From Lottiidibacillus patelloidae (lineage in GTDB: Bacteria; Bacillota; Bacilli; Bacillales; SA5d-4): a DNA stretch of 64,000 nt. Positions within the stretch are counted from its first letter, which is position 1; each line of letters begins with the position of its first letter. The notes below the pieces were generated by a model that was given only the letters and a program-made list of their open reading frames with translations, was not told the DNA's origin and ran no database searches. The stretch covers positions 62,001-126,000 of the forward strand of contig NZ_NPIA01000003.1 of assembly GCF_002262935.1 (NCBI RefSeq), written 5' to 3'. Shown piece by piece: positions 52,007 to 64,000 of the stretch. The position numbers and the translations under genes are program-made.

Positions 52007-53544
52007 ATGGGATTAACGTTAAAAGGTAATAATTTAACTTTGAAAAATGTTGAAAAAGTATTGTATGAATTTTGCTTTGTTGAAGCGTGTGACGAAAGCA
52101 TGAAGGCTGTTAAAAAAAGTAGAGCAGAAGTTGAGCGAATCGTTTCAGAAGAAGAAGTCGTTTACGGTATTACGACTGGTTTTGGTAAATTTAGTGATGT
52201 TTTCATTGCAGGGAAAGATGTGGAGGAACTCCAATTAAACTTAATCCATTCTCACGCATGTGGTATCGGGGAACCATTTCCTGAAGTCGTAAGTCGAGCA
52301 ATGCTTTTATTACGAGCAAATGCACTAATCAAGGGTTTTTCAGGGGTAAGGCCAATTGTCATAGAAACATTACTTGATCTATTAAATGCGAAAATTCATC
52401 CTGTTATTCCACAGCAAGGTTCATTAGGTGCAAGTGGTGACTTAGCACCATTATCACATTTAGTACTCGGGTTGCTAGGTGAGGGGAAAGTATTTTACCG
52501 TGGGGAAATTGTAGATGCCAAGGATGCTTTAGCTATGGAAGGTATTTCACCAATTACGCTTACAGCTAAAGAGGGGCTTGCCTTAATAAATGGCACGCAA
52601 GCAATGACAGCAATGGGTATTGTTAGTTTCATAGAGGCTGAAAAACTAGCTTATCAATCGGAATTAATTGCAGCAATGACGATAGAAGGCTTGCAAGGCA
52701 TTATTGATGCATTTACAGATGAAATTCATCAAGCAAGAGGGTATGTTGAGCAAATCCAAGTAGCAGAAAGAATTAGGGAATATTTAAAAACTAGTAAATT
52801 AATTACGATACAAGGGGAAATAAGAGTACAAGATGCATATTCTTTAAGATGTATCCCACAAGTACATGGTGCAGTATGGCAAGCTTTAAATTATGTGAAA
52901 GAAAAATTAGAGATCGAGATGAATGCAGCTACTGATAACCCGCTAATTTTTACGAAACAGGGAAAAATTGTATCAGGTGGGAACTTTCACGGTCAACCAA
53001 TTGCATTTGCGATGGATTTTCTTGGGATCGCAATGGCAGAACTCGCAAATATTTCGGAACGAAGAATTGAAAGACTAGTAAATCCGCAATTGAATGATTT
53101 ACCACCATTTTTAAGCCCACAACCTGGCTTGCAATCTGGAGCAATGATTATGCAATATGCTGCCGCTTCACTAGTTTCAGAAAATAAGACACTTGCACAT
53201 CCAGCTAGTGTGGATTCAATTCCATCATCAGCTAATCAAGAGGACCACGTTAGCATGGGGACAATCGGCTCAAGGCATGCCTATCAAATAGTCACAAATG
53301 TCCGTAATGTGCTAGCAATAGAAGCAATATGTGCGATGCAAGCAGTAGAGTATCGTGGTGTTTCCAAAATGTCAGATATCACTAGAAGCATGTATGAAAA
53401 GGGTAGAAAACATGTTCCTTCAATAATAAAAGACCGAATTTTTTCAACTGATATTCATACTATGAGTGAATGGCTTAAATCGGAAAAAGAATTATTAAGT
53501 TCGCATAAAGATAATATGAAACAAGTATTAGGGGAGGAATCTAA

Positions 53545-53548
<4 letters not shown>
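52007..53548 (+). CDS. hutH: Histidine ammonia-lyase
   Basis: This 513-residue protein has the MIO-forming triad in [28 protein letters not shown] near the start, [22 protein letters not shown] and [20 protein letters not shown], and [20 protein letters not shown]. It converts L-histidine to urocanate and ammonia. AGCAGGTGGG precedes the ATG. It overlaps hutU by four bases. Confidence 0.97.
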
Positions 53549-57437
<3,889 letters not shown>

Positions 57438-57448
57438 ATTCTACAAAG

Positions 57449-57488
57449 AACAACCCTACTTGCGATATTGGAAGTAGGGTTGTTTTAA
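57449..57488 (+). terminator. Terminator of the hut operon
   Basis: AACAACCCTACTT and AAGTAGGGTTGTT form a 13-pair stem with T-rich sequence after it. Confidence 0.88.
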
Positions 57489-57503
57489 AGTTTGTGGTTA
57501 TAC

Positions 57504-57990
57504 GGCGCTAAAGGGTCGCTTCAGCTTTTCTTTTACTGTCTAGCTTCAGCAATCAACGTCTAGAAAACTTCACACTCTTCATTTCGATAAGTCTACATCG
57601 AATAGCTTCACTATTCGTGTTTCCTTTATCTCAAACAAAGTGCTCCAGAATTTATGGCGCTAAGCGGGAGCTTCAGCTTTTCTTATTTGATCTAGCTTCA
57701 GCTCCCAACGCCTACAATTCTTCACACTTTTTATTTACGATAAGTCAACATCAACTCGAACTTCTCGTTGTGTTTCCTTTATCTCAAACAAAGTGCTCCA
57801 GAATTTATAGCGCTAAGCGGGAGCTTCAGCTTTTCTTATCTGATCTAGCTTCAACTTTCAGCACCTAGTTAACTTCACACTTCTCAACTACGATAAGTCA
57901 ACTTCAATGCTAAAGCATTGAGTTTCCTTTATCTCGTCTTGAAGTGTTCCAGTTCATACGGCGCTAAACGAAAGTTTCAGCTTTTCTTAT
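57504..57990. repeat. Three tandem copies of a roughly 152-base repeat plus a partial fourth
   Basis: Units begin with GGCGCTAA-type sequence at about 57504, 57656, 57809 and 57959. Shared blocks are GGGAGCTTCAGCTTTTCTTA, TCTAGCTTCA, a CTTCACACT block, CGATAAGTC, TTTCCTTTATCTC and GTGCTCCAGAATTTAT. In each unit a hairpin sits between GATAAGTC and TTTCCTTTATC, but its sequence differs: CGAATAG/CTATTCG, CAACtCGA/TCGTTG and CAATGCT/GCATTG. No convincing gene lies in the block. Confidence 0.85.
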
Positions 57991-58722
57991 TTACCATTGG
58001 CCAAGCTTAGATAATACGGCAGTAAAGGAATCGTCATCCATTAAATGGCCTTTTTCTCTAGCAGCATTAACAAGTTCTTTTTGTAGGCCGTGATATTTTA
58101 TCTGCCCACCATTCAATATAACAATTTCATCACAAAGCTTTTCTACTTCGTAAGCATCATGACTAGAGTAAATAATAGTTTTTCCTTCATTTTTTAATTT
58201 TTGTATAAACGTTATTATTTCTAATTTCGATTGTATATCTATTCCTACTGTTGGCTCATCCATTATTATTAATTCAGGATTATGCATTAAAGCTACAGCA
58301 ATATTCAATTTCCGCTTCATCCCACCAGAGAGTTGCTCTACTTTTACTGGTAACATTTCAGCGAGACCGACAGTTGTGATTATTTCATTTATTTTATCAT
58401 CAGATATTTTTGTTGCAGATAAAGTTGACCAAAAAGCAATATTGTCTGCTACAGATAACGTATGATAGAGAGCGAGATCTTGTGGAACATAACCTATTTT
58501 TTCGTAAAATCCTTTTTTAATTTCTTTTACGGATTGCCCGTGAAAGAAAACTTCTCCTGAAGATGGCTTTAATATATTTGCAATAATTTTCATTAAAGTA
58601 GACTTCCCAGCTCCATTTGGACCGACTAGCCCTACAATGACTCCACTAGAGATATTTAAAGAAACCCCATTTAATACTTCCTTCTGTTTATATTTCTTTT
58701 TAATATTCCTTAATTCAATCAT
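57991..58722 (-). CDS. ABC-2-type exporter ATPase
   Basis: This 243-residue ATPase has Walker A GPNGAGKST, Q-loop YVPQDLAL, signature QLSGGMKRKLNIA, Walker B LIIMDEPTVGID and switch SSHDAYEV. It is the last gene of a four-gene minus-strand operon and overlaps the permease before it by eight bases. It energises the exporter formed by the two ABC-2 permeases. Confidence 0.93.
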   Translation of the reverse strand: MIELRNIKKKYKQKEVLNGVSLNISSGVIVGLVGPNGAGKSTLMKIIANILKPSSGEVFFHGQSVKEIKKGFYEKIGYVPQDLALYHTLSVADNIAFWSTLSATKISDDKINEIITTVGLAEMLPVKVEQLSGGMKRKLNIAVALMHNPELIIMDEPTVGIDIQSKLEIITFIQKLKNEGKTIIYSSHDAYEVEKLCDEIVILNGGQIKYHGLQKELVNAAREKGHLMDDDSFTAVLSKLGQW

Positions 58723-59935
58723 GCTTTACCTCCAATGAAAAAAACGTAACAATAGTAAATATCAAGCAAATAGATGTAAGAACAACAGTCGGTAGTAGAT
58801 AAACTTCAAAACTTTGGTTTGCTAGGATGTTTCTAATAATCGAAAGGTACCAATGTTGTGGTGTGAAATATGCTAAACTAGCAAATCTATTAGATAGATC
58901 AGATAGCTTAAAAAAGGTACCACCAAATATTGTGAAACTTATCGCTAGTAGAACCATCATTAGATGGTAAAGCTTTAATGACCTTAATAAAGTAGTTATA
59001 CATAAACTAATCGTAATAAAGCAAAAAATGTAAAGTAATGAAGCTAGAATGATTTTTATGAAAATATGTATTTGAATCTGATATGCAAGTAATAAATAAA
59101 TAGATACTGGCGCTAATAATAAAAACGAAATTAATAATAGTGTTATGGCGCATATTAAGAAATAAGTTTGAGGTTTTATGGCTGTAAATGTTAGACGTAA
59201 TAGCGTACCATTATTTTTTTCATTAATTAATGATTGATTTTGGATAAAGACATATAACATTAACATAGTAGAAAGCAATCCTACAATAAAAACTAGTTTG
59301 TTAGTTGAGTTGTTGTGTGAGATTACTTCTAAATCTTGTTTCGAATACGCCCCAATCTCTTCGTAATCCATTGTAAGTAATGGGACTGGTTCCCATTGCT
59401 GATCCGTATTTTCCCAAGCATCCTGCCAAAGTTCCTCGTATGTGTTTAGTTCATATTGTTCGTATTTAGCTATAACATATTCTGCACTTGCAACGTTAGT
59501 TGAAAGGCGATTTACTTCACTTGCAACAATTTCATTAACAAGCCCAACACTTATAGCTGATGGTCCTCTAATTAACGAGACTAAATTTTCGTTATTTCCA
59601 TTTTCTAAGTTATCCATAAATCCCTTTTTGAAAGTATAGATAGCTTCAATTTCATCCGCCTTAATCAATTCCAGTGCGCTGTCTTTAGTCCCTTTTTCAA
59701 TAATGTTTAAAGAGGGTTTATTTTCAAGTCGGTTTACAACAAGTTCAGAGTACTCCGTCTGATCTAAATCAACGATGGCTATTGGAATTTTTGTAATAGT
59801 ACTGTCTTGCACAGTAATCACATAAGCAATAATTAATGCCAAGCAAGCAAAGCTAATTAAAAGTAAAAGTTGTCTCCAAGTAGAAACTAATATTTTAAAG
59901 CGGTGAGTCAGTATAGCTAATAAGGTATTTTTCAT
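58715..59935 (-). CDS. ABC-2 membrane permease (second)
   Basis: This 406-residue protein has the ABC-2/YhgE-type layout. One N-terminal membrane segment is followed by an external region to about residue 215 (IPIAIVDLDQTEYSELVVNR; EAIYTFKKGFMDNLENG; SLIRGPSAISVGLVNEIVAS). Five or so membrane segments close the protein. It overlaps both its neighbours by a few bases. Substrate is unknown; related exporters handle lipids, bacteriocins or drugs. Confidence 0.85.
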   Translation of the reverse strand: MKNTLLAILTHRFKILVSTWRQLLLLISFACLALIIAYVITVQDSTITKIPIAIVDLDQTEYSELVVNRLENKPSLNIIEKGTKDSALELIKADEIEAIYTFKKGFMDNLENGNNENLVSLIRGPSAISVGLVNEIVASEVNRLSTNVASAEYVIAKYEQYELNTYEELWQDAWENTDQQWEPVPLLTMDYEEIGAYSKQDLEVISHNNSTNKLVFIVGLLSTMLMLYVFIQNQSLINEKNNGTLLRLTFTAIKPQTYFLICAITLLLISFLLLAPVSIYLLLAYQIQIHIFIKIILASLLYIFCFITISLCITTLLRSLKLYHLMMVLLAISFTIFGGTFFKLSDLSNRFASLAYFTPQHWYLSIIRNILANQSFEVYLLPTVVLTSICLIFTIVTFFSLEVKHD

Positions 59936-61146
59936 AATCGTCGCATCCTTAACTTAGAGATGGCTAATGACATAATTATCATTACGAGAGAAAATAACAT
60001 TAATTTGAAACTACTAGATATAACTTCTAGTGTGTCACTAATAAATAAAGAGTTTAATAGCGCTGAGTGTGCCCATGTATTAATCGAAATATTACTAAAG
60101 AAGTTAATACTATTCGGTAACAAAGTTAACGGGATAAGACTTCCCCCAGCATAGCTCATAAATGTATACGTAAAAAGTGCTATTAATGATGTGATTAATG
60201 CATTTAAACGTAATGATATAAAAAATGTGTTTAGTGCACTAATGGTAATAATAGTAATTAGCAAAACAAGGACGGCTATGAATAAATCCTCAATCATAAA
60301 TTGGTCTACAAATAAGAAGAACATCATTACAATTATTATAGTTTGTATAAACATTATCGTTAACACAGTAAAAAACTTTGCAAATAACCAAGACGAAATT
60401 CCGACTCCAAAGGTGATTAATCGATTATTTATTGTTTTACTTTCCTTCGTTGAAATAATTATGATTGAAAATAAGCTTATGATATAAAGGATTAAGATAA
60501 TTGTTGCACTAGAATAATATTGCATCGTAGTAAAATAAGGGAAGACTTCAAATTTTTCTTCCTCATACACTTCATGTCTATTGAGTGAGTGGAATGTAAA
60601 ATGAACGATTGCTTCTTTTATTGTTGCTTTCATTTCCTTATTAGAAATCTCTTCATTTAGATAATAGTAAGCGGTGTTTACGCCACTTTGTGCTGCTGTT
60701 ATTAAATTTAAAGCACCCATCATCATTTCCTTAAACAAAGAAGACTGGAGGGGACGTTGATAATTTCCGATTACTTTTAAAGGGTAATTTTCCCCATTCC
60801 TTAAGGATGAACTAAACCCTTCGGGGACAACAACAATTGAAGCAATTTTATTTTCCTTTAATAATTTTGTTGCTTCTTTTTCGGAGACATTTATAAATGA
60901 AACGATTTCAGAAAAATCATCAGATGATTCAAATTGTTCAATTATTGATCTAGAAGTTTTCGTATCATCAATGTTTACTATTGCGACATCAAATCGTTCG
61001 ATAATATTGTTTGAAGTTAATAAAGGCTGTAAGCCGTAGGATAGTAGCGCCAACAACAATAGTGGTGCGACAAGCATAAATAAAAATGTAACAGGAGATT
61101 TTAATATTTTTTTTATTTCGAAAAGATATAATGTCTTCATTTTCAT
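59932..61146 (-). CDS. ABC-2 membrane permease (first)
   Basis: This 404-residue paralogue of the next gene product has the same order: N-terminal membrane segment (FLFMLVAPLLLLALLSYGLQ), external domain with FDVAIVNIDDTKTSRSIIEQ and IASIVVVPEGFSSSLRNGEN, and a C-terminal membrane bundle. AAGGAGA precedes the ATG. The two permeases probably form a heterodimer with the ATPase. Confidence 0.85.
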   Translation of the reverse strand: MKMKTLYLFEIKKILKSPVTFLFMLVAPLLLLALLSYGLQPLLTSNNIIERFDVAIVNIDDTKTSRSIIEQFESSDDFSEIVSFINVSEKEATKLLKENKIASIVVVPEGFSSSLRNGENYPLKVIGNYQRPLQSSLFKEMMMGALNLITAAQSGVNTAYYYLNEEISNKEMKATIKEAIVHFTFHSLNRHEVYEEEKFEVFPYFTTMQYYSSATIILILYIISLFSIIIISTKESKTINNRLITFGVGISSWLFAKFFTVLTIMFIQTIIIVMMFFLFVDQFMIEDLFIAVLVLLITIITISALNTFFISLRLNALITSLIALFTYTFMSYAGGSLIPLTLLPNSINFFSNISINTWAHSALLNSLFISDTLEVISSSFKLMLFSLVMIIMSLAISKLRMRRL

Positions 61147-61175
61147 AAAAAATCTCCTTATTTTCGCACTAGTAT

Positions 61176-62909
61176 TTATAATCCAAAGTTACCAAACAGA
61201 GCTTCTATTTCAGAAGTGAAACGATCGAATAAGTTAAGTATATCGTAAGGAGTTAAGTCTTTAGCGTTTATGCTATTCTCAGGTGTCAGTGTTATTTTCG
61301 TAACCTTGTCAGTGAATTCTGTTTTCGAAGAAATATTTAAATTTATCGTAACTTCTTCAGCATTGGATATTTGATCTTCCAGTGGGAGAGTTACGCTTAG
61401 TTCTGTCTTATTGTTTGAATAATTTCTTTTTAAGTTTTGCTCAGTCGTCTGTTTTAACGTTCCCATTAAAACAAAGGGGGGAAAAGAGCTTTCTTTCATT
61501 GATATTGTATAATTTGTTGATAATTCTTTCTGGTTATCTTTCTCTTTTACATCTCCAGCAAAGCGTAATAGGAATTCAAACTCTTCTTTATTTTGAATGG
61601 CTTTAACTGTCAAAGAATTGTCAAATGTAATTGTTTGTTCAGTCGCATTAGTTTTACTATTCCATTCAAAAAATACGCCGTTTGCCTCTCCGTCTAGCTC
61701 ATAAAAATCTAATTTTTTAGTCTCTTCAGTAGCTGTATTTGTGGAGGAATAGACAATCTCAATGTTTTTCTCAATGTCTATAATCGATAAAGGAAGCGAA
61801 ATCGTTCGATTAACAATGTAGTCATTTTTATCAATAATTACTTTCATCTTGAAACCATTTGGAAACGAAAGATTATTAGTGATTTGTTCTTTCATTTCTT
61901 TAAATATGTCTGTCTTTTCACTTATATCATTATGTGAGTTGTAAAAACTAGATTCTAGGTAGGATTGAGCAGTCATGTAGTTACTTAGTTTTTCGCTATT
62001 TTCGATTCTGGTAATAGAATGTATTAAAAGGTCTTTAAACTCACCTTCAGATAGACTCATTGTTATTTCGCGTAGTTTTTTTTCATTGTATAATACATCA
62101 TTTTGAATGCTAAAGTTTTCTTCTTTTAAATGTTTGTTAACTACTTTTGCATATTCTGAAATAAATTCCATCATGTCGTCACGAGTTAAGAAATACTTTT
62201 TTTGTTCATCAACTATATTGAATAGTTCATTAGAACCACCGTAATTGGTTTGGCTGAAGTTATGCATGAATTGTCCAAATTGCTTGTTATCTATATAGTA
62301 AAAGCGTTTATCTAATAGAGGTATTTTTATCGCTGTTTGCTTTTTCGATTGAAATAGTTCTGTCTCCAGTAATGGTGTCCCATTAATATTAAGCTGTGCA
62401 TCCACATAACTCATTGAATCGTTTGGATCTACTTCAGAGGCTATTACTATTTTGCTGCCTCGTAATACTAATTTTATTAAATGCATCTCTGCAAGGGAGA
62501 GGTCAGATTCACCATCGATATCAAAGTTTCCTTTAATTTCAAGAGAGTTTTTATATGGGCTTTCCAGCATTTTGCTTTGTAAATGCCAAAAGTCACCTAT
62601 GTAATCATCTAAACTAGTAAGATCTTTTTGGAAACTTTTAAATTCAGCTTGAAAATACAGTTCTTTAGGGCTCTTATTCCAAAATAGAAAGTCTAATGCA
62701 GCTTCTTTAGGGGTTTTTCCTGATAATACACCGTAGGCAAATGTGCCTGAAGCAATTAAGCATAGAAGAATGATTACGATTGAAAAAACTTTTTTCCAGG
62801 AAGGTCCCTTTTTATAGCTGATATTGTGTGTACTATTGTTTATATAGTTACATGAAGGGCATGGTTTAGAAGAATCTTTTACAACAAAGCCACAATTAGT
62901 ACATTTCAT
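61176..62909 (-). CDS. Zinc-ribbon, single-pass membrane protein of the ABC-2 operon
   Basis: This 577-residue protein starts at ATG 62909, eight bases after GGAGGT. A cytosolic zinc ribbon (Cys3, Cys6, Cys17, Cys20) is followed by a membrane segment at about 40-61 and a large external domain of about 510 residues. The external part has repeated beta-type segments (SLEIKGNFDIDGESDLSLAE; ELSVTLPLEDQISNAEEVTI). The design resembles TcaA/YvbJ-type envelope proteins only in outline. As first gene of the ABC-2 operon it may sense or deliver the substrate. Confidence 0.75.
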   Translation of the reverse strand: MKCTNCGFVVKDSSKPCPSCNYINNSTHNISYKKGPSWKKVFSIVIILLCLIASGTFAYGVLSGKTPKEAALDFLFWNKSPKELYFQAEFKSFQKDLTSLDDYIGDFWHLQSKMLESPYKNSLEIKGNFDIDGESDLSLAEMHLIKLVLRGSKIVIASEVDPNDSMSYVDAQLNINGTPLLETELFQSKKQTAIKIPLLDKRFYYIDNKQFGQFMHNFSQTNYGGSNELFNIVDEQKKYFLTRDDMMEFISEYAKVVNKHLKEENFSIQNDVLYNEKKLREITMSLSEGEFKDLLIHSITRIENSEKLSNYMTAQSYLESSFYNSHNDISEKTDIFKEMKEQITNNLSFPNGFKMKVIIDKNDYIVNRTISLPLSIIDIEKNIEIVYSSTNTATEETKKLDFYELDGEANGVFFEWNSKTNATEQTITFDNSLTVKAIQNKEEFEFLLRFAGDVKEKDNQKELSTNYTISMKESSFPPFVLMGTLKQTTEQNLKRNYSNNKTELSVTLPLEDQISNAEEVTINLNISSKTEFTDKVTKITLTPENSINAKDLTPYDILNLFDRFTSEIEALFGNFGL

Positions 62910-63063
62910 ATAAATAACCTCCAAAATCTTATTGGAATTTAGTAGAAAATATATAAATCTATCATATCATATTTGGTATTCGTTAGGAGAAAGTGTTCCA
63001 TATTTTGAATGAGAATTAATCAACTTGGTTATAGATAGTGATAAAAAGAAAGGATGTGCTGCA

Positions 63064-63213
63064 ATGAACATTCAACCTGAAGTAGTTTGTCCAATTTGTA
63101 GTAATAAGGAACAATTATCTAATGTTTTAACTGCGCAATCTAACCAAAATGTTATTTATGAATGTTCCAACTGTCACCATGTCGTTAGAAATATTGAAAC
63201 GAGCAAAGGGTAG
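63064..63213 (+). CDS. Small zinc-ribbon protein
   Basis: This 49-residue protein starts at ATG 63064 (AAAGGATG upstream). VVCPICSNKE and YECSNCHHVVR give two CxxC knuckles about 24 residues apart, forming one zinc ribbon. It is divergent from the ABC-2 operon and convergent with gerPF. Role unknown. Confidence 0.6.
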   Translation: MNIQPEVVCPICSNKEQLSNVLTAQSNQNVIYECSNCHHVVRNIETSKG

Positions 63214-63246
63214 GCTTGTACAGGTAAATGGGAAGGACAATTCGTC

Positions 63247-63474
63247 CTATACCCCAGAAATTTCAGTTGTATTTTGATCAGACAAATCTGGATCTCCCGT
63301 ATTTGTTGAACTTAGTCCTGTGTTCGTTTGAATAAAGTCACCTGTATTAAAAGCACCGGCACCAGCATTCGTTTTTGCTGAACTAGCAGGTGCATTTTTA
63401 AAGGAATCACCGAAGTTAACAACAGAACTACCACCAACACTATTTATTTTTATTGCTCCAATTAATGAAGGCAT
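63247..63474 (-). CDS. gerPF: Spore germination protein GerPF-like
   Basis: The protein has 75 residues from ATG 63474 (AAGGATGG upstream). MPSLIGAIKINSVGGSSVVN, FGDSF and the later GAFNTGDFIQTNTGLSSTNT plus DPD match GerPA/GerPF, which are alike. Its place after gerPD and gerPE favours gerPF, the last gene of the gerPABCDEF operon. These proteins sit in the spore coat and help germinants reach their receptors. Confidence 0.88.
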   Translation of the reverse strand: MPSLIGAIKINSVGGSSVVNFGDSFKNAPASSAKTNAGAGAFNTGDFIQTNTGLSSTNTGDPDLSDQNTTEISGV

Positions 63475-63509
63475 CTGCACCATCCTTTTTATAAATATTA
63501 TTTCTAAGC

Positions 63510-63899
63510 CTAGCTTTTATCGTCTTTAAGCAATTGTCTAAAATGCTTAATTCTTGCTTCACTTTCAATTATCTCAGTAGATCCAACATGAAAGATGGAG
63601 GACGCTGCTAAAGATAGAATATAAACATTTTCAGTTTTAATTGTCTCTAGCTCATTAATGAAAGTTGTTTTGACAGTTTCTTCTGACTCGTGCTCGGGTA
63701 AAGGGATTTCTTCCTTAAAAGTGTTGTAATTAAAATTCCCTTCATCACCTAAGAAAATTGCAACTTCCCGCTGCACTGCAAGTGCTCTTGAGAATGGTTT
63801 TAATTTGTAACTATCGCCTACTTGCAAGACTGAACTAGAGTTTACTGACTGAACTTTTATATTTGAGACATCACTAATTCTTTTATTCTTTTCCTGCAT
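63510..63899 (-). CDS. gerPE: Spore germination protein GerPE-like
   Basis: The protein has 129 residues from ATG 63899. ISDVSNIKVQSVNSSSVLQV, ALAVQREVAIFLGDEGNFNY and ILSLAASSIFHVGSTE follow the GerPE order (B. subtilis GerPE is of similar length). The start lies inside the 3' end of gerPD (17-base overlap), with only a weak binding site, so translational coupling is likely. Confidence 0.88.
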   Translation of the reverse strand: MQEKNKRISDVSNIKVQSVNSSSVLQVGDSYKLKPFSRALAVQREVAIFLGDEGNFNYNTFKEEIPLPEHESEETVKTTFINELETIKTENVYILSLAASSIFHVGSTEIIESEARIKHFRQLLKDDKS

Positions 63900-64000
63900 C
63901 TTTATCATCCGCGTCTTTTTCGTCTTCACCAGGTAGAGGAGTAATCGCACCTATGACTAATGATTCTGGGGGAGTATCAAAGGTAGATGAACAAGTAATT
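63883..64000 (-). CDS. gerPD: Spore germination protein GerPD-like, C-terminal part
   Basis: The frame is open to the window edge and ends at 63883. The visible 38 residues start with STFDTPPESLVIGAITPLPG after a few residues, matching the SSIFDTPPESLIIG end of GerPD, then an extra Asp/Lys-rich tail. The rest of gerPD and gerPA-C should lie right of the window. Confidence 0.82.
   Translation of the reverse strand, partial: ITCSSTFDTPPESLVIGAITPLPGEDEKDADDKDAGKE

Noticed and set aside
57617..57868. 83-residue reading frame in the repeat block
   Set aside because: It spans parts of two repeat units, repeats itself, and has no ribosome binding site.
57504..57990. CRISPR array
   Set aside because: The period is about 152 bases with long conserved blocks, not short repeats with unique spacers, and no cas genes are near.

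Overview
The window looks like the chromosome of a low-GC, endospore-forming Bacillaceae bacterium. Supporting genes are sspN, gerPD/E/F homologues, YjcZ-type sporulation peptides, an RsiX-type anti-sigma factor, ypmR-ypmS, ykuK, ykyB and a hutPHUIG operon. Most genes are AT-rich, carry strong GGAGG-type ribosome binding sites and end in intrinsic terminators. No tRNA, rRNA, insertion sequence, prophage or CRISPR array was seen.

Layout. 1-4.2 kb: the end of an rsiX-like gene, a frameshifted ykyB, a DUF1871 gene, a His-rich YtkA-domain lipoprotein, and znuA under a perfect Zur box. 4.3-13 kb: mgtE, ftsW, small sporulation-type genes, a CBS/CorC membrane protein, a class V aminotransferase, a ZIP metal transporter and an FAD oxidoreductase. 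13-19.3 kb: a SLAP-domain protein, a nucleoside hydrolase, an SRAP peptidase, a DUF1906 protein, an MMPL transporter and a lipoprotein. 19.4-22.6 kb: an unusual three-gene cassette. 22.7-43 kb: housekeeping and accessory genes, including transporters, a GGDEF protein, ypmRS, a K+ channel, sspN, patatin, DegV and SDR. 43.4-49 kb: a complete oligopeptide/dipeptide ABC operon. 49-50.4 kb: a LysM-NlpC/P60 wall hydrolase. 50.5-51.3 kb: two convergent selenoprotein genes. 51.4-57.4 kb: the hut operon with its HutP antitermination site. 57.5-58 kb: a tandem repeat block. 58-62.9 kb: an ABC-2 export operon. 63-64 kb: a zinc-ribbon peptide and gerPD-E-F.

The strongest discovery is the selenoprotein pair. 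A peroxiredoxin (50560-51024) and a glutaredoxin-like protein (51049-51300, minus strand) each look broken by an in-frame UGA. In both, the UGA sits exactly at the catalytic redox cysteine (TPG-U and U-P-P-C) and is followed about 20 nt later by a hairpin with G at the start of its apical loop, as expected of a bacterial SECIS. The two genes share one terminator and may work as a peroxidase-reductant pair. The organism should therefore carry selA/selB/selC/selD elsewhere.

The second candidate is the cassette at 19404-22624. It encodes a PD-(D/E)XK_4-like protein, a uracil-DNA-glycosylase-like protein and a sirtuin-like zinc-ribbon protein. All three keep their fold signatures but seem to have lost key catalytic residues. 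This may be an undescribed nucleic-acid or NAD-sensing system.

Family assignments rest on recognition of motifs and remembered relatives; no database search was run. Where two starts were possible, the one with the better-spaced ribosome binding site was usually chosen, and the alternative is stated.
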